32,345 bases of DNA, from contig JANOAR010000153.1 in the NCBI GenBank assembly GCA_031411235.1, forward strand, positions 1 through 32,345, read 5' to 3'. Below, piece by piece: positions 8,152-15,371 of the stretch (position 1 is its first letter; each line of letters starts with the position of its first letter). Below the pieces are notes generated by a model, which worked only from the letters and a program-made list of their open reading frames with translations, was not told the DNA's origin and did no database searches. This DNA is from JANOAR01 sp031411235 (GTDB lineage: Bacteria > Verrucomicrobiota > Verrucomicrobiia > Verrucomicrobiales > Verrucomicrobiaceae). Both the position numbers and the translations under genes were made by a program.

Positions 8152-9303
8152 TTACCGCCGTTCCCTCGGCTCATCCTCATCATCGCCGTAGCGTCGTTTG
8201 GCGAACTTTTTTGCCTTCGCCTGCTCCTCGCGTTTGAACCGTCGCTCCACTGTCATTTGCCGCTTTTTGCGGCTCCGGCGCAGTTTCTCGATCTCATCAT
8301 CCAGCTTTAGGAATCCCTCGAACCGCGCCGCATCCAGCGTGCCCGCTTGCATCGCTGCTTGGATCGCACAGCCCGTGTCACTGCCATGTTTGCAGTCGCG
8401 GTACTTGCATTGCGCGGCCAGCGCTTCGAGGTCGGCGAAGCGCTCGCGCAGCGTCGTTTCATCAATCCACATCTGCACCTCTTTGATGCCAGGGTTGTCG
8501 ATGATGATGCCGATGCCGCCGCGCAGCACCATCAGCTCGCGAGCCGTCGTGGTGTGCCTGCCGCGCCCCGTGACTTCGTTGACCTCATCAGTGAACTGGT
8601 AGTCGCCACCGAGTAAGTGATTGATCACCGAGGACTTGCCCACCCCGCTGGAACCCACAAACGTCATCGACACGCCCAGGGACAAGTACTGGCGGAGCAC
8701 CTTCAGCGTCTTTGGCAGTGTCATGCTCGTCACATGCACATCGGCCTCGGCATTCAGGGCTTGGATCGCCTCAGCCGCAGCACGGCACTTCGAGGCAGCA
8801 TAGAGGTCAGCTTTGTTGACCAGCACGACTGCTTTGGCACCGCTCCGGCCAATGATGGCGAAGTAGCGCTCCATGCGCCGCAGGCTGAAGTCCGCATCCG
8901 CATCGGTGACGACCACCACCACATTCACATTCGCCGCGATCACCTGCTCCTCCGTGCTGTTACCCGCGATTTTGCGCGATAGGCAAGTTTGCCTTTTTAA
9001 CCGCGCACGGATGACGTGGTCACTGCCCTCGCCGCCCACATCCAGCGCCACCCAGTCGCCCACAGCGGGCAGTTCAGCATCGGTTTCAGCATCGTGATAA
9101 ACCTTGCCACTCATGATGACCTCCAGCTCTCGGGCACTGCCAGACGTAGCACTGTCAGCGGCCGCCGCAGGCTCGCTCGCGAGCAGCGCACCATAGGTGA
9201 TTTTGTTGTCACGGATCAGCCGTGCGGGCTGCCAGCCTTGGGTGTAAAAAGGGGCGAATTCCTTTTCAAAGGCCGCGTTCCATCCGAGTTCTTCCAGGGT
9301 CAT
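8152..9303 (-). CDS. rsgA: Ribosome small-subunit-dependent GTPase A
   Basis: I place the start at ATG 9303 (MTLEELGWNAAF). Other in-frame ATGs at 9315 and 9351 lie in or beside a heptamer tandem repeat and would add odd residues. The 383-residue product shows the circularly permuted GTPase order of RsgA/YjeQ: an OB-fold first (VGDWVALDVGG), then G4 LVNKADL, G1 GSSGVGKSS, G3 as DNPGIKE, and a C-terminal zinc-binding region with CKYRDCKHGSDTGC. RsgA checks late 30S maturation. The C-terminus is rich in basic residues (RRSRKKRQ), fitting rRNA contact. It is transcribed convergently with the cyclophilin gene. Confidence 0.95.
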   Translation of the reverse strand: MTLEELGWNAAFEKEFAPFYTQGWQPARLIRDNKITYGALLASEPAAAADSATSGSARELEVIMSGKVYHDAETDAELPAVGDWVALDVGGEGSDHVIRARLKRQTCLSRKIAGNSTEEQVIAANVNVVVVVTDADADFSLRRMERYFAIIGRSGAKAVVLVNKADLYAASKCRAAAEAIQALNAEADVHVTSMTLPKTLKVLRQYLSLGVSMTFVGSSGVGKSSVINHLLGGDYQFTDEVNEVTGRGRHTTTARELMVLRGGIGIIIDNPGIKEVQMWIDETTLRERFADLEALAAQCKYRDCKHGSDTGCAIQAAMQAGTLDAARFEGFLKLDDEIEKLRRSRKKRQMTVERRFKREEQAKAKKFAKRRYGDDEDEPRERR

Positions 9304-9321
9304 CGGGGCCAGCATAGATGC

Positions 9322-9349
9322 GAAGATGGAAGATGGAAGATGGAAGATC
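9322..9349. repeat. Heptanucleotide tandem array upstream of rsgA
   Basis: Four contiguous 7-base units on the plus strand: GAAGATG three times, then GAAGATC. It ends 18 bases upstream of the preferred rsgA start at 9303 (read on the minus strand) and contains the alternative ATG at 9351 at its edge. Two other heptamer arrays of different sequence precede proB and moxR. Confidence 0.9.
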
Positions 9350-9403
9350 ATGTGAACAATGCGTGGGCTTGCTTTTCAAAGGGCAGGCACCACATTTTTC
9401 ACC

Positions 9404-10351
9404 ATGAACACACTCCGTCGTCTCATCGCTGCTGCGAGCCTCATTTGCCTCACTGCCACCACGGCACAGGCCGCCCAGCAGTGCCTCGTCCTGGGCGATA
9501 GCTTGACGAAGGAATATGAAGTCGAGTTCCCCATCCTCTACCCTGAAAACCGCGATGCCTGGGAGGCACGCAACTGGATCGAGATCCTCCACGAGTGGCG
9601 GCAGAGTTGGTTCGACCTCGGCAGCTACTCCGCCTACTACGATGTGCGCATCATCGGGCACAAGCACAACTGGGCCTTTCCCGGAGCCACGACGCAAGAA
9701 CTGCGCGATACGCTGAACAGCAGCGCCTGGCAGCACAAGCTCTGGCAGGCCGAGCTAAAATCGCAACTCAAGACCCAAGTGGAGCGCGTCGTCATCTTCG
9801 CCGGCGGCAATGACGTGGACTCCTACTACGACAAAATTTACAACGGTAGTTCCCCCACCAACTACATCAAAAAGACCCGCGATAACTTGATCTGGCTGGT
9901 GGACTACGTGCGCGCTCAAAAATCTAGCCTTCCCATCGTGCTAGTCAGTGTACCACACGTCGGTTGCGCACCGGACGTGCAACGCGCTTGCCCCACCAAC
10001 GCAGTAAAAACAGGCCGCGTCACCGCTGCGCTCGATAGCTTAAATTCACAGCTCGCGGCGCTCGCCAAGACCCGAGGCGTGGCCTTTGCCAGCGGCGTCT
10101 ATCCCTTCACCAAGGGACTCATCTCCAACAAATTCCTCATCGGCAGCACCGAGATCAATCGTGGTGCCGATGCCAATGCCCGGCCTAGCTACGCCTTCAG
10201 TGGCGACGGCTTCCACCCCACCGCCGCTTTGCAGGCGAAGATCGCTCAAGACATCCTCGCCACCTTCCGCGCCCGCTGGCCCAGCCCCGCCATCCCTGCA
10301 CTTACCGATAGCGAAATCACCGGGAAAATCCTCCCAGCCCTGACTCCCTGA
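9404..10351 (+). CDS. Exported SGNH/GDSL-family hydrolase
   Basis: 315 residues from ATG 9404; an upstream in-frame start at 9359 would bury the signal peptide. The signal sequence is residues 1-23 (ending TTAQA). The GDSL block LGDSLTKEY places the nucleophile at S33. Block III is GGND near residue 135, and block V is DGFHPT with D268 and H271 completing the triad. This is the SGNH esterase/lipase fold; substrates in the family include acyl esters, acetylated polysaccharides and phospholipids, and the choice cannot be made here. No carbohydrate-active neighbour is present. Two nearby cysteine pairs (GCAPD, RACPT) may form disulfides in the periplasm. Confidence 0.88.
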   Translation: MNTLRRLIAAASLICLTATTAQAAQQCLVLGDSLTKEYEVEFPILYPENRDAWEARNWIEILHEWRQSWFDLGSYSAYYDVRIIGHKHNWAFPGATTQELRDTLNSSAWQHKLWQAELKSQLKTQVERVVIFAGGNDVDSYYDKIYNGSSPTNYIKKTRDNLIWLVDYVRAQKSSLPIVLVSVPHVGCAPDVQRACPTNAVKTGRVTAALDSLNSQLAALAKTRGVAFASGVYPFTKGLISNKFLIGSTEINRGADANARPSYAFSGDGFHPTAALQAKIAQDILATFRARWPSPAIPALTDSEITGKILPALTP

Positions 10352-10369
10352 CGTGCAAGCTGCGGGGGT

Positions 10370-10434
10370 AGTAGCGAGGGATTCTCCTGTGCGCCACGAA
10401 GTCAGGCTTTGACCCGCTGGCACCCTGCGCTACT
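10370..10434. repeat. Intergenic palindromic repeat candidate (BIME-like)
   Basis: The 91-base gap between the hydrolase and hisH holds nested dyads. AGTAGCG at 10370-10376 pairs with CGCTACT at 10428-10434, and inside lies GTCA/TGAC around GGCTT. There is no T-run, so it is unlikely to be a terminator. The composition is like repeated extragenic palindromes, but copies elsewhere in the genome cannot be checked here. Confidence 0.4.
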
Positions 10435-10442
10435 GGCAACGG

Positions 10443-11066
10443 ATGAATTTAGGAGTCCTAGACTACGGCGCGGGCAATCTGCGCAGCGTTTTAAATGCCT
10501 TCGCCGCGATCGGCCACAAGGCGAAGCTCGTCGCGTGTGCGGCGGATTTTGCTGAGATCGAAGTGCTGGTTTTCCCTGGCCAAGGAGCCTTCGGTGACTC
10601 TGTGCGCATCCTCACTGAGCGTGGTTTGTGGCAGCCCCTCCAGGCGTGGCTCGCGGCTGGGCGACCCTACCTCGGCATCTGCCTGGGCTACCAGCTACTC
10701 TTTGAGTCTAGCGAGGAGTCGCCTGGGGTAGCCGGGCTAGGTGCCGTGCCGGGCATCGTGCGCAAGTTTGACGCCACCGCAGCAGGTCTAAAAATCCCAC
10801 ACATGGGCTGGAACGAAGCCCACTGGACACCGCAAGCCGAGCCCTTGATCCAAGGACTGCCAAACCCTTGTTTTGTCTATTTCGTCCACTCCTACTACCC
10901 TGTGATGAATGAGCCCGCGCTGGCTGCTTGCACCACGGATTATGGCGTTGAATTCATCTCGGGCATCCAGCGCCCCAACCTCGTCGCCGTGCAATTCCAC
11001 CCCGAGAAAAGCCAGGCAACAGGCCTGCAACTGCTGCGCAATGCTCTCGCCAGCTTCAAGTTCTAG
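10443..11066 (+). CDS. hisH: Imidazole glycerol phosphate synthase, glutaminase subunit
   Basis: A 207-residue class-I glutamine amidotransferase. The N-terminus LGVLDYGAGNLRSV is the HisH signature; the oxyanion region is FPGQGAFGD. The nucleophile is C80 in GICLGYQLLF, and the His-Glu pair is H186 and E188 in FHPEKS. HisH releases ammonia from glutamine and passes it to HisF, which forms imidazole glycerol phosphate and AICAR in histidine synthesis. hisF and the other his genes are not nearby, so the pathway is dispersed. The HMGWNE motif further separates it from related amidotransferases such as PdxT. Confidence 0.96.
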   Translation: MNLGVLDYGAGNLRSVLNAFAAIGHKAKLVACAADFAEIEVLVFPGQGAFGDSVRILTERGLWQPLQAWLAAGRPYLGICLGYQLLFESSEESPGVAGLGAVPGIVRKFDATAAGLKIPHMGWNEAHWTPQAEPLIQGLPNPCFVYFVHSYYPVMNEPALAACTTDYGVEFISGIQRPNLVAVQFHPEKSQATGLQLLRNALASFKF

Positions 11067-11143
11067 TGCGTGGTTTTTCATGACGCAAAAATCGCTGAAA
11101 ATTAAATTACCATACTTACACGATTCAGTGTATTTTGGTCGCC

Positions 11144-11584
11144 ATGGCTCAAATCATCATCATCGACGACCACCCCGCAATTGTCCGCCTGCTCAGTGAC
11201 TACTGCGAAGCCAGGGGCCACGAGGTGGGCACGGCGATGTCCGGGCAAATGGGCCTGCGGATGCTGCGTGAGCGCCTTCCGGAAATCGTCCTGGTTGACC
11301 TAAAATTGGGCGACATGAGTGGCCTTGAGGTCATGATCAAAGCCAAGGCTGAGGGCTGCACCGCGAGGTTCATCTTCATCACTGGCTGCTCCGAAGTACA
11401 CACCGCCGTGTCAGCCATGAAGGCCGGTGCTTTGGACTACATCACCAAGCCCATCGACCTGGAAACTCTGGGAACCGTCATCAACCAAGCCTTGGTTCAG
11501 TGCGACGCTGGCCGCACAGGCCGCAAGGTCGTGCTGGTCTATCCCAAGCAGCCCGTGCGAGCACTGGCGGGCGCGATGGCCTAA
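11144..11584 (+). CDS. Single-domain response regulator (orphan receiver)
   Basis: 146 residues from ATG 11144 (MAQIIIIDDHPAIV). It is a CheY-like receiver: the acidic pair DD near residues 8-9, phospho-acceptor D52 in LVDLKLGDMSG, the switch Thr in FITGCSE, and the conserved Lys in YITKPIDLE. About 25 residues follow the receiver, too few for a DNA-binding domain, so the output is probably protein-protein interaction. No kinase is adjacent; the NarL-type kinase at the left edge is over 10 kb away. It runs convergently into proB with only 9 bases between stop codons. Confidence 0.9.
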   Translation: MAQIIIIDDHPAIVRLLSDYCEARGHEVGTAMSGQMGLRMLRERLPEIVLVDLKLGDMSGLEVMIKAKAEGCTARFIFITGCSEVHTAVSAMKAGALDYITKPIDLETLGTVINQALVQCDAGRTGRKVVLVYPKQPVRALAGAMA

Positions 11585-11593
11585 CACGCAAGC

Positions 11594-12367
11594 TCAGGAG
11601 ATCGCCACAGGGAATCGCGTGCAGATGCCCCCCCCTGCGATGATGTCGGGAATCATTTCCGCCGTGCGGCCATTGGCGATGATGCACTGAATGCCGCCAT
11701 TCACCGCACGCTGGGCGGCTTCGAGCTTGGTCTTCATGCCACCGCTACCGAGGGCACTGCGTGCCTGCTGGGCGAGGTGCAGCACCGCTCCCACATCTTT
11801 CACGACAGGAATGGGGAGAGCCCCAGGGGCATCGGGATCAAGCATCAAACCAGGGGCGCTGGTGAGCAGCAGCAGCACATCGGCCTTCCACAGCAGCGCC
11901 ACCATGGAGGAGAGCTGGTCGTTATCGCCGAGGTGCAGTTCTTCAATCGCGACACTGTCGTTTTCATTGATGATGGGCACGATCTGCTCAAACACCAGCA
12001 AGCGCTCCAGCGTGGCCTTCACACACGCCGCACGGGCGGGTGTGGTGAGGTCTTCATGGGTGATGAGTAACTGCGCAACGTGCAGCCCATGATCGCGCAA
12101 CAGCGACTCGTAGGCACTCATCAACTGCGCTTGGCCCACCGCTGCACAAGCTTGCAGCGTGGCGTTGTCGTCGGCATCAGGCCGTTCGATAAAGCCCAGC
12201 GGGCGCAGCCCAGAAGCCACCGCGCCACTGCTAACGACGACACAAGTATGCCCCTCCGCCTTGAGTTGGGCGACCGCTTCCATGAGCTTGCGAAGCTGGA
12301 TGGGATCAGGTGTGACACTGCCTTTTTTGGTGAGAATGCCGGAGCCGAATTTGAGAACAATGCGCAT
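11594..12367 (-). CDS. proB: Glutamate 5-kinase, short form without PUA domain
   Basis: 257 residues of the amino-acid kinase fold: a phosphate-binding KFGSGIL start, VVVSSGAVASG, a glutamate-binding NENDSVA, the LGDNDQLSS block and a C-terminal GSGGMKTKLEAA motif. ProB phosphorylates glutamate to gamma-glutamyl phosphate, the first step of proline synthesis. Many ProB proteins carry an extra C-terminal PUA RNA-binding-like domain (total about 370 residues); here the chain ends after the kinase domain, as in some known short forms. proA is not adjacent. A heptamer array lies just before the start codon, and no Shine-Dalgarno sequence is visible. Confidence 0.95.
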   Translation of the reverse strand: MRIVLKFGSGILTKKGSVTPDPIQLRKLMEAVAQLKAEGHTCVVVSSGAVASGLRPLGFIERPDADDNATLQACAAVGQAQLMSAYESLLRDHGLHVAQLLITHEDLTTPARAACVKATLERLLVFEQIVPIINENDSVAIEELHLGDNDQLSSMVALLWKADVLLLLTSAPGLMLDPDAPGALPIPVVKDVGAVLHLAQQARSALGSGGMKTKLEAAQRAVNGGIQCIIANGRTAEMIPDIIAGGGICTRFPVAIS

Positions 12368-12379
12368 TGGGGAGGGAAA

Positions 12380-12407
12380 TGATGAATGATGAGTGATGAA
12401 TGATGAA
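12380..12407. repeat. Heptanucleotide tandem array upstream of proB
   Basis: Four 7-base units on the plus strand: TGATGAA, TGATGAG, TGATGAA, TGATGAA. It begins 13 bases upstream of the proB ATG (minus strand). The arm ATGAATGATGAA (12396-12407) is exactly complementary in inverted order to TTCATCATTCAT at 12453-12464, so a hairpin with a 45-base loop can form in the leader. Confidence 0.92.
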
Positions 12408-12472
12408 CAGAGGTGAAATTTGGGGTTTGGGTCAATGGTTCTTCATTCCGGTTTCATCATTCATAATTTTCT

Positions 12473-12655
12473 TCAGTCGCCCAGTCCATAAGCATCGCCT
12501 GCGATCTCGCCATCGTCATCCCAGAAGGCGATGCGTAGCGGGCGGCAGCAGACTTCGCAGTCGTAGTCCACATCGCAAGGGCACTCGTCAGGATGCGGCG
12601 CAGCGACGCCGAAGACTTGGAAGCAACTGGGGCAAGTGACGTCGATGAGGTGCAT
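12473..12655 (-). CDS. CPXCG-motif cysteine-rich small protein
   Basis: 60 residues from ATG 12655 (MHLIDVTCPSC); the longer frame to 12700 adds residues unlike the family. It has the pattern of CPXCG proteins: CPSC near residue 8, an acidic middle with CPCDVDYDCEVCCRP, and an acidic tail. The six cysteines could form a zinc ribbon, although the first pair reads CPSCF rather than CPxCG. The function of the family is not established. It lies between proB and the cupin gene on the same strand and may be co-transcribed with either. Confidence 0.8.
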   Translation of the reverse strand: MHLIDVTCPSCFQVFGVAAPHPDECPCDVDYDCEVCCRPLRIAFWDDDGEIAGDAYGLGD

Positions 12656-12728
12656 GGGTGGTGAAGCGCTCTGCCACGGCGAATGCGGCATGGGAAGCAC
12701 GAAAAAGCGCAGGGCTAAAAAATACGCC

Positions 12729-13058
12729 TCACGCCACTGTCAGCGGCCCATCGAAAACGGTGAGGCTGATGACCTCGGTCTTCGCGATGTGGGGGCCGTG
12801 TGGGGTGCCTTTGGGAGCGTGAAATAAGGTGCCTGTGGTGTAGGCGATGTCGCCCTCTTGCCACTCGCCGGAGAGCACCCAGGCCCACTCATTGGCGGCG
12901 GGATGGGTGTGGGCGGGGATGGTCTGGCCTGCGTGAAATTTCCGCAGCACGACGACTCCGCCTGTGGCTTCATTTTTGTGCAGGATTTTCAACTCGACGC
13001 CTGGGTAGGGGCCGGGTTGCCAGGGCTTGTCTTCAGCTTGGGCGATGTAGGGGAACAT
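12729..13058 (-). CDS. Small single-domain cupin
   Basis: A 109-residue cupin_2-type barrel. Motif 1 is HAGQTIPAHTHPAANEWAWVLSG, which supplies two His and a Glu for metal binding (HTHPAANE). Motif 2 is GTLFHAPKGTPHGP, which supplies the last His. Metal-binding cupins include dioxygenases, isomerases and sensory proteins; the ChrR-like anti-sigma type is possible but nothing here decides. Only 18 bases separate it from the TauE/SafE permease upstream on the same strand, so the two are probably one transcript. Confidence 0.88.
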   Translation of the reverse strand: MFPYIAQAEDKPWQPGPYPGVELKILHKNEATGGVVVLRKFHAGQTIPAHTHPAANEWAWVLSGEWQEGDIAYTTGTLFHAPKGTPHGPHIAKTEVISLTVFDGPLTVA

Positions 13059-13076
13059 AATGATGGAAGTGGTCGC

Positions 13077-13868
13077 TCAGCGCACCATCCAGATAGCGGC
13101 GAGGAAGGTGAGGACGAAGAGAGTCCACTCGAAGGGTTTTTGCGGGATGTGCTTCAGGATTTGCCAGCCTAGCAGGATGCCTGCGATGACGCCGGGGAGG
13201 AGGCAGAGGTTGGTGAGGAGGGAGGCGCTGTTGATGATGCCTAAGTTGGTGCTGAAGGGAACCTTGAAGAGGTTCACAAAGAGGAAGTAGCGGCTGAAGA
13301 TGCCGAGCAGGTCTTTTTTCTCCAAGCGCTGGGAGAGGAGATAAACGGTCATGACGGGGCCAGCGGCGTTGGCGAGCATGGTGACGATGCCTGCGAGCAG
13401 GCCCATGAACCAAGCGAAAGCGCGGTGTTGGGTGAGGGCCTCGAACGTGCTCTGCCAAGCATCGAGCATGAGCTTGAAGGCGAGGAGACCGAGGATGATC
13501 CAGCCGATGATGGGGCGTGCAGTAGTGTTGTCGATTTGGTCGAGCATGAACCAGCCGATGACGACGCCGAGCATGGCGGGCGGGGCGATGCGCCAAACAC
13601 CGGCCCAAGAGCCGCCCTTGCGATTGACGTAGAAGCCCATGAGGTCGGCGACGATGAGCAGGGGGAGGACGAGCCCGACGCTAGGCTTGGCCCCGAAGAC
13701 TTGGGCCATGAGGACGACGTTGAGGGTGGCTGTGCCTGCGAGTCCGGCCTTGCTCAAGCCGATGCAGAGGGCGGCGAGGAAGGCGAGCAGCAGCGATTGC
13801 GCGTCGCCGGGGAAGAGGGTGTGGGCGTGTAGCCAGTGAGTCCAGTCAGGAGGCATGGCCCAGGGCAT
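13077..13868 (-). CDS. TauE/SafE-family membrane permease
   Basis: About 264 residues from ATG 13868 (MPWAMPPDW), with ATG 13856 four codons later as an alternative. Roughly eight membrane segments are visible, with the family feature GLSKAGLAGTATLNV in the first repeat and GIVTMLANAAGPVMTVYLL in the second, pseudo-symmetric repeat. TauE/SafE proteins export or import sulfur-containing or organic anions such as sulfite and sulfoacetate. With a serine acetyltransferase gene two genes upstream, a sulfur-related role is tempting but only an inference. The cupin gene lies 18 bases downstream. Confidence 0.9.
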   Translation of the reverse strand: MPWAMPPDWTHWLHAHTLFPGDAQSLLLAFLAALCIGLSKAGLAGTATLNVVLMAQVFGAKPSVGLVLPLLIVADLMGFYVNRKGGSWAGVWRIAPPAMLGVVIGWFMLDQIDNTTARPIIGWIILGLLAFKLMLDAWQSTFEALTQHRAFAWFMGLLAGIVTMLANAAGPVMTVYLLSQRLEKKDLLGIFSRYFLFVNLFKVPFSTNLGIINSASLLTNLCLLPGVIAGILLGWQILKHIPQKPFEWTLFVLTFLAAIWMVR

Positions 13869-13935
13869 AACGGCGGCTGGCGCGTGCGGCAACTGGCGAT
13901 GTGGCTCTCTCCTCTCGCGGAATTGCGGCGTCTGG

Positions 13936-14133
13936 CTATCGCCGTTCTTGAAACACCAGACCATATACGTCTGGGGTGCGCTGATGATGATAGACGCTGG
14001 GTGGTAATAGACCGATTGGGGTGCCCACGGGTGGAGAGCCAGCAAGCGTGTAGAAGGCGAATAACAAGCCGATGAAGCTCAAGGCGAGCGCCGTTTTTTT
14101 GGTATGCTCGGGGGGCTGGCCCACGTCCAGCAT
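13936..14133 (-). CDS. Small single-span membrane protein, unknown
   Basis: From ATG 14133 the product is 65 residues; ATG 14229 would extend it by 32. A hydrophilic N-terminus (MLDVGQPPEHTKK) leads into one membrane span (TALALSFIGLLFAFYTLAG, about 14-32), followed by a Pro/Gly segment and a tail containing HHQRTPDVYGLVF. I do not recognise the family. It sits in the 470-base gap between the permease and the serine acetyltransferase on the same strand; the remainder of that gap holds nothing else I can support. Confidence 0.5.
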   Translation of the reverse strand: MLDVGQPPEHTKKTALALSFIGLLFAFYTLAGSPPVGTPIGLLPPSVYHHQRTPDVYGLVFQERR

Positions 14134-14338
14134 GAAGGTCGAACGTCTGGCTAAAGGCACGGGCGCTGGGGCCGTCTGCAGTGCGGTGCGTTTGGCTTGA
14201 GGAAGCGAAAGGAGCAGGAGCGAGATCATTGGCAGGAGGGGGGTTGGCCTATGTCTAGCCTCGCCTCTGCGGCTTGTAATGACCCCAATATTGAGGGTGA
14301 AAGCGATCCTGACCCCGCGCTCACGCACAAGGCTACAG

Positions 14339-15217
14339 CTAGCGGACTTTGCGCTCTAGGACGCGCAGTTCTTGCTCGCCGAGGGTGATAACTTGGCCCG
14401 CAGGGACGCTCTGCATAAGGAAGACGCTGGCTCCGATGGTGGCACCCGTGCCGATGATGGTGTCGCCGCCGACGATGGTAGCATTGGCGTAGATGGTGAC
14501 GTGGTCTTCGAGGGTGGGGTGGCGTTTTTGGTCGCGCAGTTTTTGCCCGGCGGCGAGGGAGCGTGCGACGAGGCCTACGCCCTGGTAGAGCTTGACGTGG
14601 TTGCCTATTTTGGCGGTCTCGCCGATGACGACGCCAGTGCCGTGGTCGATGAAGAAGTGAGTGCCGATCTGGGCACCTGGGTGGATGTCGATGCCTGTGC
14701 GGCCATGCGCCCACTCCGTCATCATGCGGGGGATGAGGGGGACGTGGTCAAGGTAGAGAATGTGGGCGAGGCGCTGAATCGCGATGGCCTCCAGGCCGGG
14801 GTAGGCGAGGATGATTTCTTCGGTGCTGCGGGCGGCGGGGTCGCCGTCGAAGGCCGCTTGCACGTCGAGATGGAGGCGCTCGCGAGTGCGGGGCAGTTGC
14901 AGAAGGAAGCGGCAGACCAGGGCGCTGACATCGAGTCCACCGACGGCTCCTTTTAAAGAAAGGCTGCGGGTGATCTCGGCGCAGAGTCGATGACGGACGC
15001 TGGCGATTTTTTCGCTGGTCAGCATTTCGAGATCGGCAAAGGCGACGGCCTCCTCGGCGAAGAAGCCGGGGAAGAGGAGGTGCAACAATTCATCGCAGAG
15101 CCCAGCGATGTCGCGCTTGGAAGGGAGTGGGCCGCCGCAGCCGACGTGGTTGATACCGCCTATGTCATTGTAAGAGGTGACGAGGGCGGTGATGATTTCG
15201 GTGAGTTGGCAGTCCAT
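14339..15217 (-). CDS. cysE: Serine O-acetyltransferase
   Basis: 292 residues from ATG 15217 (MDCQLTEI); an upstream ATG at 15253 adds a Pro/Ser stretch that is less likely. A long helical N-terminal domain is followed by the left-handed beta-helix acyltransferase with hexapeptide repeats: GIDIHPGAQIGTHFFIDHG, then VVIGETAKIGNHVKLYQGV, the signature of serine acetyltransferase, and NATIVGGDTIIGTGATIGA. The catalytic His/Asp pair lies in the HGRTGID/IDHGTG region. It acetylates serine with acetyl-CoA for cysteine synthesis. The long N-terminus resembles the SrpH/EpsC-like longer forms. The leader is strongly pyrimidine-rich and lacks a Shine-Dalgarno sequence. Confidence 0.93.
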   Translation of the reverse strand: MDCQLTEIITALVTSYNDIGGINHVGCGGPLPSKRDIAGLCDELLHLLFPGFFAEEAVAFADLEMLTSEKIASVRHRLCAEITRSLSLKGAVGGLDVSALVCRFLLQLPRTRERLHLDVQAAFDGDPAARSTEEIILAYPGLEAIAIQRLAHILYLDHVPLIPRMMTEWAHGRTGIDIHPGAQIGTHFFIDHGTGVVIGETAKIGNHVKLYQGVGLVARSLAAGQKLRDQKRHPTLEDHVTIYANATIVGGDTIIGTGATIGASVFLMQSVPAGQVITLGEQELRVLERKVR

Positions 15218-15331
15218 GGGGGAGGGGGAAGACAGGGAGAGGGGGGAGACCATCAGACAATGAGACGAGAAGGTCGAAGATTTTCTCTTCCTTCTCTGCT
15301 CGCCACGCTAGAGTTGTGGCTGCAAAATCCG

Positions 15332-15366
15332 AAATCATAAATCATCAATCGTAAATCATAAATTCG
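15332..15366. repeat. Heptanucleotide tandem array upstream of moxR-like gene
   Basis: Five 7-base units on the plus strand: AAATCAT, AAATCAT, CAATCGT, AAATCAT, AAATTCG. It ends 5 bases before the ATG at 15372, where a ribosome-binding site would normally lie. The third and fifth units are degenerate. Confidence 0.85.
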
Positions 15367-15371
15367 CTCCC

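Noticed and set aside
9322..12407. The heptamer arrays as CRISPR repeats
   Set aside because: Units are only 7 bases, contiguous and without spacers; no cas genes are present.
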